Assembly: GCA_002386045.1 (NCBI GenBank)
Contig: DGEQ01000144.1
Location: 1 to 6,907 of the forward strand
Direction of reading: 5' to 3'
DNA: 6,907 bases
Source of the DNA: Hungateiclostridiaceae bacterium UBA3922
GTDB taxonomy: Bacteria; Bacillota; Clostridia; Acetivibrionales; DTU013
The first letter of the stretch is position 1, and each line of letters opens with the position of its first letter. Below the pieces are notes generated by a model. It was not told the origin of the DNA and ran no database searches. It saw only the letters and a program-made list of their open reading frames with translations. Below, one piece after another: positions 1 to 5,197 of this stretch. The translations under genes and the position numbers were made by a program.

Positions 1-19
1 AGATGTGTATAAGAGACAG
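1..19. other. Tn5/Nextera mosaic-end adapter remnant
   Basis: The first 19 bases, AGATGTGTATAAGAGACAG, are identical to the Tn5 transposase mosaic end that Nextera-style library kits attach to every fragment. It sits exactly at the left edge of the window. The natural reading is an untrimmed adapter, not genomic DNA. Any reading frame that runs through it, and the identity of what lies upstream, are therefore artefactual. Confidence 0.93.
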
Positions 20-106
20 AACATCACCAGGGAACAGGCTTATGCAAACTTCTACCAGTACGTGAACGAGAAGTACCCCGCTATCGTGACACCTGACGAA
101 GCATAA
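20..106 (+). CDS. C-terminal fragment of an unidentified protein (5' end missing)
   Basis: An open frame runs from the end of the adapter to a TAA at 104-106 and gives 28 residues, beginning NITREQAYANFYQYV and ending in PDEA. I do not recognise the family. Support for it being a real gene end is indirect: the frame is open throughout, its codon choice resembles the neighbouring genes, and a strong intrinsic terminator on the same strand begins 24 bases after the stop. The tail is rich in Tyr and acidic residues, with no obvious membrane segment. The true gene start lies outside the window. The frame also reads through bases 2-19, but those are adapter and should be ignored. Confidence 0.5.
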   Translation, partial: NITREQAYANFYQYVNEKYPAIVTPDEA

Positions 107-130
107 ACTGCCAACGTGCATTCAGTTTTC

Positions 131-170
131 CGGCTGCGGCCAGGTCCTGTACCTGCCGCAGCCGCTTTTT
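131..170 (+). terminator. Intrinsic terminator of the leftmost + strand gene
   Basis: A GC-rich hairpin has arms at 131-145 and 151-164: ten base pairs starting CGGCTGCGGC, one bulged C, then four more pairs, closed by a 5-nt loop (CCTGT). It is followed at once by a C and a run of five T (166-170). It lies 24 bases downstream of the TAA at 104-106, in the right orientation to end that transcript. Confidence 0.85.
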
Positions 171-217
171 ATATGCGGCAGAAAAAGCCGGAGCGGCAGA
201 CAGTTCCGCAAGCATAC

Positions 218-251
218 AAAAAACCGGTATCCTGCATGATACCGGTTTTTT
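218..251 (-). terminator. Bidirectional intrinsic terminator, mainly for fba
   Basis: Arms at 218-231 and 238-251 form a perfect 14-bp stem with a 6-nt loop. The outer six pairs are A-T, so a U-run follows the GC core (CCGGTATC) on either strand. It lies 64 bases past the fba stop codon on the minus strand. On the + strand it backs up the terminator at 131-170, so transcripts converging from both sides would end here. Confidence 0.88.
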
Positions 252-315
252 CCTTTTTGAAAACAATATTGGCTTTATCTCCGCCCGACCGTTTTCGGCC
301 GACACCGCTTCCTTA

Positions 316-1245
316 TCAGGCCTTGCCTGCGCAGCCGAGCACGTGGATCAGCTTGTGCTTCACGAGTCCCTTGATGGCCTCCCTGGCAGGACCCAGGTAC
401 TGTCTCGGGTCGAAGTGGTCGGGATGCTGTGCGAAGTATTCGCGGATCGTCGCAGTCATGGCAAGCCTCAGGTCGGAGTCGATGTTGATCTTGCAGACCG
501 CGGACTGTGCGGCTTTCCTGAGCATATCTTCCGGAACGCCTCTTGCGCCGGGCATGTTCCCGCCGTACTTGTTGATCTTATCCACAAATTCCGGGATGAC
601 CGAGGAAGCGCCGTGGAGTACGATCGGGAATCCGGGCAGCCTCCTTGCGATCTCTTCGAGTATGTCGAACCTGAGCTTCGGCTCGCCCTTGAACTTGTAA
701 GCGCCATGGCTCGTGCCGATCGCGATGGCCAGCGAGTCGACGCCTGTCCGGCTGACGAATTCCTCGACTTCATCAGGATTCGTGAATGCCGCGTCTTCTT
801 CCGATACGTTGACGGCATCCTCTATCCCTGCCAGCCTTCCCAGTTCGCCTTCAACGACGACGCCGTGGGCGTGCGCATATTCGACTACCTGCTTTGTAAG
901 CTTGATGTTCTCTTCGAAAGGAAGGTGTGAACCGTCTATCATAACGGATGTGAAACCGCCGTCGATGCACGATTTACACAGTTCGAAACTGTCACCGTGG
1001 TCAAGGTGGAGTGCGATCGGGAGGCCGGTCTCCTCGATGGCTGCTTCGACAAGCTTTACGAGATAGGTATGCTTCGCATACTTCCTGGCACCCGACGAAA
1101 CCTGCAGGATCAGCGGAGCATTGACTTCCTTCGCGGCCTCGGTGATGCCCTGTACGATCTCCATGTTGTTGACGTTGAATGCTCCTATGGCATAACCGCC
1201 TTCATAGGCTTTTTTGAACATCTCAGTGGTTGTAACCAATGGCAT
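316..1245 (-). CDS. fba: Class II fructose-1,6-bisphosphate aldolase
   Basis: This zinc-dependent cytosolic enzyme cleaves fructose-1,6-bisphosphate to dihydroxyacetone phosphate and glyceraldehyde-3-phosphate, and runs in reverse for gluconeogenesis. The product is 309 aa, a normal length for the short class II form. Key residues by family knowledge: catalytic Asp82 and zinc ligand His83 in HLDHGDS, Asp104 in MIDGSH, the VEGELG glutamates 132/134, zinc ligands His180 (TSHGAYK) and His211 (LHGASS), and the substrate loop NIDSDLR at 254-260. The start was chosen as ATG at 1245. A TTG three codons upstream (1254) is in frame but directly abuts the AAGGAG ribosome site, whereas the ATG has a 9-nt spacer. 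The gene ends in tandem stops (TGA TAA). It is transcribed alone from its own promoter and ends at the terminator 218-251. Function is very secure. Confidence 0.97.
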   Translation of the reverse strand: MPLVTTTEMFKKAYEGGYAIGAFNVNNMEIVQGITEAAKEVNAPLILQVSSGARKYAKHTYLVKLVEAAIEETGLPIALHLDHGDSFELCKSCIDGGFTSVMIDGSHLPFEENIKLTKQVVEYAHAHGVVVEGELGRLAGIEDAVNVSEEDAAFTNPDEVEEFVSRTGVDSLAIAIGTSHGAYKFKGEPKLRFDILEEIARRLPGFPIVLHGASSVIPEFVDKINKYGGNMPGARGVPEDMLRKAAQSAVCKINIDSDLRLAMTATIREYFAQHPDHFDPRQYLGPAREAIKGLVKHKLIHVLGCAGKA

Positions 1246-1254
1246 ATCTGACAA

Positions 1255-1260
1255 CTCCTT
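1255..1260 (-). promoter_or_regulatory. fba ribosome binding site (decides the start)
   Basis: AAGGAG on the minus strand. It leaves no spacer to the TTG at 1254 but 9 nt to the ATG at 1245, so translation should begin at the ATG and the protein starts MPLVTTTEMF. Confidence 0.85.
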
Positions 1261-1326
1261 TTCTTATATAGATTAATATTGCTTGCAGGTAATAAAAAAT
1301 ATGTACCCCGGACGCTTGAACCAAGG

Positions 1327-1360
1327 TCGGCCCTAAGATCCGGTCGGCCTTTCGATCCGG
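1327..1360 (-). repeat. 17-bp imperfect tandem duplication in the fba leader
   Basis: Two adjacent 17-bp units, 1327-1343 and 1344-1360, match at 14 of 17 positions. On the minus strand they read CCGGATC-GAAAGGCCGA and CCGGATC-TTAGGGCCGA. They lie inside the untranslated leader predicted for fba, between its promoter and its ribosome site. The upstream copy forms one arm of a stem-loop (1346-1366). Confidence 0.8.
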
Positions 1361-1409
1361 AAAGCCCCTGGTATATGCGCCAGGTGAGGCATGAAACATT
1401 TACCGCCTC
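1346..1409 (-). promoter_or_regulatory. Structured 5' leader of fba (three consecutive stem-loops)
   Basis: In the transcript expected from the fba promoter, three short stem-loops follow one another. They are GAGGC/GCCTC (1405-1409 with 1386-1390), CCTGG/CCAGG (1380-1384 with 1367-1371), and a 7-bp stem with one bulged base (1360-1366 with 1346-1353). The leader from the predicted transcription start to the ATG is about 180 nt, long for a housekeeping gene. I could not match it to a riboswitch class I know. Its role, if any, is inferred only from the structure and length. Confidence 0.4.
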
Positions 1410-1429
1410 GTTATAAATTTGTCATATTC

Positions 1430-1457
1430 ATTCTACCAGATTTAAGGTGAATTTCAA
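1430..1457 (-). promoter_or_regulatory. fba promoter (sigma-A type, extended -10)
   Basis: On the minus strand a -35 box TTGAAA (1452-1457) and a -10 box TAGAAT (1430-1435) are 16 nt apart. A TG one base before the -10 makes it an extended -10. Transcription would begin near 1423. Confidence 0.7.
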
Positions 1458-1530
1458 GTGCCAAACACGTTTTTATCGCCGGAGTCCCGGTATCTTTTGT
1501 AAGCACATCCCGGCAGAAGGCTGAAGACAG

Positions 1531-1588
1531 CAGGGGACGGTGCTGTTGCCTGAACCCCGCAGGCCCAGGCAACAGCACCGTCCCCCTG
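1531..1588. repeat. REP-like long palindrome (58 bp)
   Basis: Arms at 1531-1552 and 1566-1588 pair over 22 bp with a single extra C in the right arm. The loop is 13 nt. The arm core is GGGGACGGTGCTGTTGCCTG. From memory, closely similar GGGGACGGT-type palindromes recur between genes in many Clostridia and near IS200-like (REP-associated, Y1) transposases; this could not be checked here. The element begins 17 nt after the stop of the Cys-rich gene and lies upstream of the fba promoter. No T-run follows on either strand, so it is not a standard terminator, but such a stem could protect the 3' end of the feoB transcript. Confidence 0.72.
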
Positions 1589-1605
1589 TATTTGATATGA
1601 AAACA

Positions 1606-1788
1606 CTACTGCCTTTTCTCATCCGCACCAGCATCAGGCTGCGGCGAGCATCCGCTGTCTCCGGAACATTCACTGCAATATGGGCATCCGGGACATTTCA
1701 CACCTTTCCGCCTGTCGATAATTATCTTTGCGACCGCACCTGCGATCAACGCTCCGATCACGAGGAATACGATTATATTCTGCCACAT
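1606..1788 (-). CDS. FeoB-associated Cys-rich membrane protein
   Basis: A 60-aa protein with one membrane helix at about residues 4-24, followed by a basic stretch (DRRKGVK) and a Cys cluster CPGCPYCSECSGDSGC (Cys32, 35, 38, 41, 47). It ends in a short polar tail. Hydrophobic helix first, positive charges next and Cys cluster last places the cysteines on the cytoplasmic side by the positive-inside rule. Size, architecture and position match the FeoB-associated Cys-rich membrane family found behind feoB in Firmicutes. Its exact role is unknown; metal binding or handing over Fe(II) at FeoB is a reasonable guess. The ATG is one base after the feoB stop, and its AGGAGG lies inside the feoB 3' end with a 9-nt spacer, so the two are co-transcribed and probably translationally coupled. 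Confidence 0.9.
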   Translation of the reverse strand: MWQNIIVFLVIGALIAGAVAKIIIDRRKGVKCPGCPYCSECSGDSGCSPQPDAGADEKRQ

Positions 1789-1789
1789 G

Positions 1790-3787
1790 TCATGTCGCCT
1801 CCTTTACGCCGACTGCCGCTCCCTGCTTTTTCTTCCGTGCCAGGTATACCAGGAAACCTGCATAGCATACAACTGCCAAAAACCCGGGTAATACACCGGC
1901 ACCGAAATTCCCGGTGGTTATGAGTGTACCGGCCTGGTTCACGAGGTACGCCACGGTATATCCCATACCGAACTGGAACCCTATTGCCGCCCAAAACCAC
2001 TTCCTGCTCCCCATCTCTGCGTTCATGGCGCCTATCGCGGCAAAGCAGGGCGGCGTGAATAGGTTGAACATCAGGTAAGCCAGGGCCGAAACCGATGTCA
2101 GTCCGAGCACCGACGCCACATCGCCGGCACCGGAAACCAGCACGAATTCCTCCGTGTCGATGAAATTGCTGATGCCGTAAACCACGGCCAGTGTGCCTAC
2201 AACATTTTCCTTGGCGATGAAGCCGGTCAGGGCGGCCGCGGCAAGCTGCCATGCGCCGAACCCGAGCGGGATCAGCAGTAACGCGAACGGGCTTGCGATG
2301 CTTGCAAGGATGCTGGTGTGCTCCATGCCTTCTTCAACGACCCGGAAACTCCATGTGAAGGCCTGCATGATGTGAACGACCGCGTTGCACACCAGGATTA
2401 TGGTCCCCGCTTTGACGATGAAGTGCTTCGCCCGCGACAGCATGGAGATGGCCGCTCGCTTTATGCTCGGGAACCTGTATTCAGGAAGTTCCATTATGAA
2501 AAACGTTTTGGCCGGCCCTTCCTTTGCAATGCTTTTGACTATGAGGGCACCTGCGATGATGATGGCGATACCGGCGAAGTACATGAGCGGTCCGACCCAG
2601 CCGGCTTCTTTGAAGAAGACTCCCGCAAACAGGGCTATTACCGGCAGTTTCGCTCCGCACGGCATGAACGGCGTCAGCATCGCTGTCGTGCGGCGCTGGC
2701 GCAGGTCACGGATCGTCCTTGTCGCCATGACGCCTGGGATCGCACATCCGGTCCCGAGGATCATGGGTATGATGGACCTGCCCGAAAGTCCGACCTTCTT
2801 GAGATAACGGTCCATGACGACCGCCACCCGCGCCATGTATCCGCAGTCTTCAAGGAGTGCAAGGAGGAAGAACATTACCATGATAAGCGGAAGAAATCCG
2901 ACAACTGCGCCGACACCGCCGATCATGCCGTCCAGCAGCAATGCGCTGAGCAGTGGTGAAACGCCTTCACCAAGCAGCCCTTCCACGTGACCCTGGAAGC
3001 TTTCTATCAGGCCGACGAAATAGTCCGCGAGCAACGGACCCAGCCAGACCTGCGAGACCTGGAACACCAGGAACATGACGACTGCGAAAATCGGTATCCC
3101 CAGGTACTTGTGGGCTATGATGCGATCCGCCGCATCCTGCCTGGTTTGCGCGGCGCTGTCCGCTTTCCTGATCTCGACGTCGGATACGAGTCTGTCCACG
3201 AAAGCGAACCTCTCGCGGTCCGCGGCTTCGGCCGCGGCCTCATCCGTGCTGTCCGGATCGACAGTGCCCCTGAAAGGCGCTTCCTGGCCTTTCCCACAGG
3301 CCTCGGCAGCCGCTTCGATCAGTTCGTCGAGGCCTTTCTTTTGCGTCGATGATATTTCAACGACCCTGCATTTCAGTTTTTCAGCCAGTTCTTCTGTTTT
3401 GATCACGGTGCCCCTTTTCTTCACAAGGTCGATCTTGTTGAGGGCGACGACGACAGGGATGCCCAGTTCAAGCAGCTGTGTCGTGAAGAACAGGCTCCTG
3501 CGCAGGTTGGTCGCGTCCACGATATTTATGATCACATCGGGGTGCTCATTCCTGACGAAACTGCTCGTAATGCTTTCTTCTGATGTAAAAGGCGAGATCG
3601 AGTAAGCTCCCGGAAGGTCCACGGCCCGGATGGCCATTCCGGACCTGTTCAGTTCTTTTTTCACATCCCCTTCCTTTTTGGCAACGGTCACACCCGGCCA
3701 GTTGCCCACGTGCTCGATCCTGCCCGTTATGGCATTGAACAAAGTCGTCTTCCCGCTGTTCGGGTTGCCTGCAAGTGCTATCCTCAT
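1790..3787 (-). CDS. feoB: Ferrous iron transport protein B (FeoB)
   Basis: A 665-aa inner-membrane Fe(II) transporter with a cytosolic GTPase domain. G-protein motifs are visible: G1 GNPNSGKT (7-14), G2 Thr34 in NWPGVTV, G3 DLPG (57-60), G4 NKID (117-120) and G5 SST (146-148). A linker of about 80 residues, rich in Ala, Asp and Glu, leads to the membrane part that starts near residue 228. The two gate regions keep the conserved cysteines: Cys348 (GTGCAIPGVMATR), Cys377 (PFMPCGAKLPV) and Cys581 (FTPPCFAAIG). The length suits the Firmicutes type, which lacks the longer E. coli C-terminus. The ATG follows AAGGAGG by 6 nt. The gene lies behind a DtxR-type operator (3836-3857), which predicts repression when iron is plentiful, and it is coupled to the Cys-rich gene downstream. 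All motifs look intact. Confidence 0.98.
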   Translation of the reverse strand: MRIALAGNPNSGKTTLFNAITGRIEHVGNWPGVTVAKKEGDVKKELNRSGMAIRAVDLPGAYSISPFTSEESITSSFVRNEHPDVIINIVDATNLRRSLFFTTQLLELGIPVVVALNKIDLVKKRGTVIKTEELAEKLKCRVVEISSTQKKGLDELIEAAAEACGKGQEAPFRGTVDPDSTDEAAAEAADRERFAFVDRLVSDVEIRKADSAAQTRQDAADRIIAHKYLGIPIFAVVMFLVFQVSQVWLGPLLADYFVGLIESFQGHVEGLLGEGVSPLLSALLLDGMIGGVGAVVGFLPLIMVMFFLLALLEDCGYMARVAVVMDRYLKKVGLSGRSIIPMILGTGCAIPGVMATRTIRDLRQRRTTAMLTPFMPCGAKLPVIALFAGVFFKEAGWVGPLMYFAGIAIIIAGALIVKSIAKEGPAKTFFIMELPEYRFPSIKRAAISMLSRAKHFIVKAGTIILVCNAVVHIMQAFTWSFRVVEEGMEHTSILASIASPFALLLIPLGFGAWQLAAAALTGFIAKENVVGTLAVVYGISNFIDTEEFVLVSGAGDVASVLGLTSVSALAYLMFNLFTPPCFAAIGAMNAEMGSRKWFWAAIGFQFGMGYTVAYLVNQAGTLITTGNFGAGVLPGFLAVVCYAGFLVYLARKKKQGAAVGVKEAT

Positions 3788-3835
3788 ATTTGTCCTCCTT
3801 GATGTGCGATTGGTGTCGATATGTTGCCAGCACTG

Positions 3836-3857
3836 ATTTGTTAGCCCGAGCTAACAA
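3836..3857 (-). promoter_or_regulatory. DtxR/IdeR-type operator upstream of feoB
   Basis: The palindrome TTGTTAGC-CCGA-GCTAACAA (3838-3857, 8-bp perfect half-sites) lies 50-70 nt upstream of the feoB start. Together with two flanking bases it forms a block that is 18/20 identical to the operator before the regulator gene (5033-5052), in the same orientation. TTAGsC...GsCTAA palindromes are the usual targets of iron-dependent DtxR-family repressors. I could not find a convincing -35/-10 pair overlapping it. Confidence 0.82.
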
Positions 3858-3919
3858 TCAGAGCTGATAAAAAGGCGTCGTACAGCGGCTCTGAAGCATC
3901 GCAGTCCCGCCATTACGCG

Positions 3920-4132
3920 GCTGTGCGTATCGCTGTGCTGTATCGCCTTGCTGTGTCATCCTGTACCGCTATGCCTTATCATATCCTTATTATGTATGCC
4001 GCACTGTATAAGGCATCATATGCGGCATTTTATGCGGTATCATGTCCGGTATCATATCCGGCGTCGTGTCGTGCATCGTCCCGGTACTGAGATATATCAC
4101 TATATCCGGCACTGTACCCGGCACTATATCAG
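3920..4132. repeat. Degenerate 12-bp tandem repeat filling the feoA-feoB gap
   Basis: The best part is five contiguous 12-mers at 4001-4060: GCACTGTATAAG, GCATCATATGCG, GCATTTTATGCG, GTATCATGTCCG and GTATCATATCCG. The pattern continues with small length slips through 4061-4108 and ends in two clean units at 4109-4120 and 4121-4132. The last unit covers the final codons and stop of feoA. Weaker 12-16-bp relatives (GCTGTGCGTATC and similar) extend back to 3920. No supported gene lies here. The + strand frame at 3948-4193 merely translates the repeat into HxxR-like quartets and has only a TTG start without a ribosome site. Confidence 0.75.
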
Positions 4133-4402
4133 GATGGCTTTCGCCAGTTCCCTGTCTATGCTGTATCTCGCATCTTTGACGTGTATGATATAGTTGTCTG
4201 CCAATACCGAAATGACCGTCACTTTTTCGCCCTCGTAGCAGCCCAGTGTGAACAGGAAATCCTTCACGCTCCTGTCGTCGGTGTCGATGCCCCTGATTAC
4301 ATATGGACGGTTGATCTCGGCGTGTGTAAGGTCCTGCCGTTTCACCGCTTTGTTGTTTTTTGCCTTGCGATTGAAAAAGATATTTGCCAGTGCCAGTTCC
4401 AT
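4124..4402 (-). CDS. feoA: FeoA-domain protein (small SH3-like partner of FeoB)
   Basis: A 92-aa cytosolic protein. Residues from about 25 to the end follow the FeoA pattern: an N-terminal turn and strand (NRPYVIRGID), a helix with LGCYEGEKVTVIS at 53-65 (the family's LG.-.G..V.V), and a last part resembling 'Y.I...LA..I.I' (80-92). FeoA proteins bind the FeoB GTPase or membrane part and are needed for Fe(II) uptake. The N-terminal ~24 residues, basic and Asn-rich, extend beyond a minimal FeoA. The ATG at 4402 was chosen because GGGAGG stands 5 nt before it. The frame stays open back to a GTG at 4576, one base after the regulator's stop, but that stretch is low-complexity and holds a frame-shifting 17-bp duplication. 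The gene probably shares a transcript with the regulator. FeoA identity is good rather than certain. Confidence 0.85.
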   Translation of the reverse strand: MELALANIFFNRKAKNNKAVKRQDLTHAEINRPYVIRGIDTDDRSVKDFLFTLGCYEGEKVTVISVLADNYIIHVKDARYSIDRELAKAILI

Positions 4403-4407
4403 GTTGA

Positions 4408-4413
4408 CCTCCC
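4408..4413 (-). promoter_or_regulatory. feoA ribosome binding site (decides the start)
   Basis: GGGAGG on the minus strand, 5 nt (TCAAC) before the ATG at 4402. No comparable site stands before the in-frame ATG encoding MEHQIREV. The GTG at 4576 has only an AAAGGGA at the regulator's 3' end. Confidence 0.75.
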
Positions 4414-4486
4414 GGATTTGATGCTCCATTTTTTCGCCTTTATCTGCGTAACAGACTCTGCCTGGTCCTGTCATGTTTTGCATTGT

Positions 4487-4520
4487 TGCCTGCCGTGTTG
4501 TGCTGCCTGCCGTGTTGTGC
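4487..4520. repeat. Perfect 17-bp tandem duplication upstream of feoA
   Basis: TGCCTGCCGTGTTGTGC occurs twice without interruption, at 4487-4503 and 4504-4520. It lies in the 175-bp gap between the regulator and feoA. As 17 is not a multiple of three, the duplication changes the reading frame, which argues that this stretch is non-coding. Confidence 0.95.
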
Positions 4521-4577
4521 CGCTTATCGGGTCGCTTCGCTTCCTGCCATGTATGTGTCATGCCGTCCCAGCCCACG

Positions 4578-4982
4578 CTATGTCCCTTTGTTTTCCGTCT
4601 CCCTGCCAGCTGCCTCCTTTTCGAGGTAGGCCTCTATCGCCCGCATCATTTTATCGGTGATAACGTGTTCCATCCGGCATGCATTCGTCGCAGCTTCATC
4701 AGGGCTGAGCCCCAGCGACTTTTCCAGGAACCTCGAGATCGTGCAGTGCTTGTGATAGACCTCCTGGGCCAATGCCTCACCTTTTTCGGTCAGCGTTATG
4801 TGCCCGTAGGTCTCTTTATTGATGAGCCCCTCTTCTTTCAGGCGGTTCATCGCCTTGGTCACGCTCGGCTTCGTTATACCCAGGCGCTCAGCGATATCGG
4901 CCACATGAGCGTGATCGTGGCTGTTTTCGAGGATGTATATGGTTTCGAGATACATTTCCTTCGATCTGCTTGAATCCATCAT
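4578..4982 (-). CDS. DtxR-family iron-dependent transcriptional repressor (two-domain)
   Basis: A 134-aa Fe(II)-sensing DNA-binding protein. Winged helix: residues 24-65, with recognition helix TKPSVTKAMNRL (37-48) and wing YGHITLT (59-65). The dimerisation/metal domain occupies about 70-122. Aligned by eye to diphtheria DtxR, the primary metal ligands are Met10 (KEMYLETIY) and Cys102, Glu105, His106 (ACRMEHV), the iron-type set. The manganese regulator MntR has Asp and Glu at the first two positions. Of the ancillary site only His79 remains; the other two positions are Ser83 and Ala98. The SH3-like third domain is absent. The start is ATG 4982, 5 nt after AAAGGA; ATG 4979 (8-nt spacer) is equally possible, while the ATG at 5024 has no ribosome site. 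It has a strong promoter with its own operator downstream of the -10, so it should repress itself and feoB. MntR-like specificity is unlikely but untested. Confidence 0.93.
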   Translation of the reverse strand: MMDSSRSKEMYLETIYILENSHDHAHVADIAERLGITKPSVTKAMNRLKEEGLINKETYGHITLTEKGEALAQEVYHKHCTISRFLEKSLGLSPDEAATNACRMEHVITDKMMRAIEAYLEKEAAGRETENKGT

Positions 4983-5032
4983 CCGGTTCCTTTCCCTTAG
5001 CCTGTCACGGTTTACCCGGACCATATTGGTTT

Positions 5033-5052
5033 ATTTGTTAGCCTGGGCTAAC
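5033..5052 (-). promoter_or_regulatory. DtxR/IdeR-type operator at the regulator's own promoter
   Basis: The palindrome GTTAGC-CTGG-GCTAAC (5037-5052) is preceded by ATTT. The 20-bp block matches the feoB operator at 18 of 20 positions. It covers about +8 to +23 of the transcript expected from the promoter at 5067-5095, so a bound dimer would block clearance of polymerase. This predicts negative autoregulation. Confidence 0.85.
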
Positions 5053-5066
5053 TGTTCGATATTAGT

Positions 5067-5095
5067 ATATTACAGCCATTCGAACCAGTTGTCAA
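5067..5095 (-). promoter_or_regulatory. Promoter of the DtxR-type regulator (and probably feoA)
   Basis: On the minus strand a perfect -35 TTGACA (5090-5095), a 17-nt spacer and a -10 TAATAT (5067-5072). Transcription would start near 5060, just upstream of the operator at 5037-5052. Confidence 0.87.
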
Positions 5096-5197
5096 TCTTT
5101 TTTTCGCCTGGCTTTTTATGCGGCTTGAAAAAGTCCATACTGATTTGGGCAGGCACAAATACGGTGCGTGATTTGATGCTGCGCCGCTCGGATCGTG

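Noticed and set aside
116..1251. Several + strand open frames of 84-195 codons opposite fba
   Set aside because: They are antisense shadows of a well-conserved aldolase gene, lack good ribosome sites and show no recognisable domains.
1531..1588. Long hairpin as the terminator of the feoB unit
   Set aside because: No T-run follows on either strand, and the very long symmetrical stem with a GGGGACGGT core fits a REP-like element better.
1773..3857. Additional frames on both strands over feoB (for example 1773-2252 minus and 2318-2959 plus)
   Set aside because: They overlap the intact feoB coding sequence in other frames and have odd, charge- or Cys/Arg-rich compositions typical of shadow translation.
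3920..4132. CRISPR array
   Set aside because: Units are 12 bp, contiguous and degenerate, with no unique spacers and no cas genes nearby.
3948..4193. + strand ORF with HxxR-like four-residue repeats
   Set aside because: The repeats come from the 12-bp tandem array, the start is a TTG without a ribosome site, and the frame runs antisense into feoA.
4578..4982. MntR-type manganese regulator
   Set aside because: The first metal-ligand positions are Met and Cys, as in iron-sensing DtxR, not the Asp and Glu of MntR, and the neighbours are ferrous iron transport genes.
5102..5128. A/T-closed hairpin (CTTTTT...AAAAAG) as terminator of the aldo/keto reductase
   Set aside because: The stem is only about six A/T-rich pairs with no GC core or following T-run on the minus strand.
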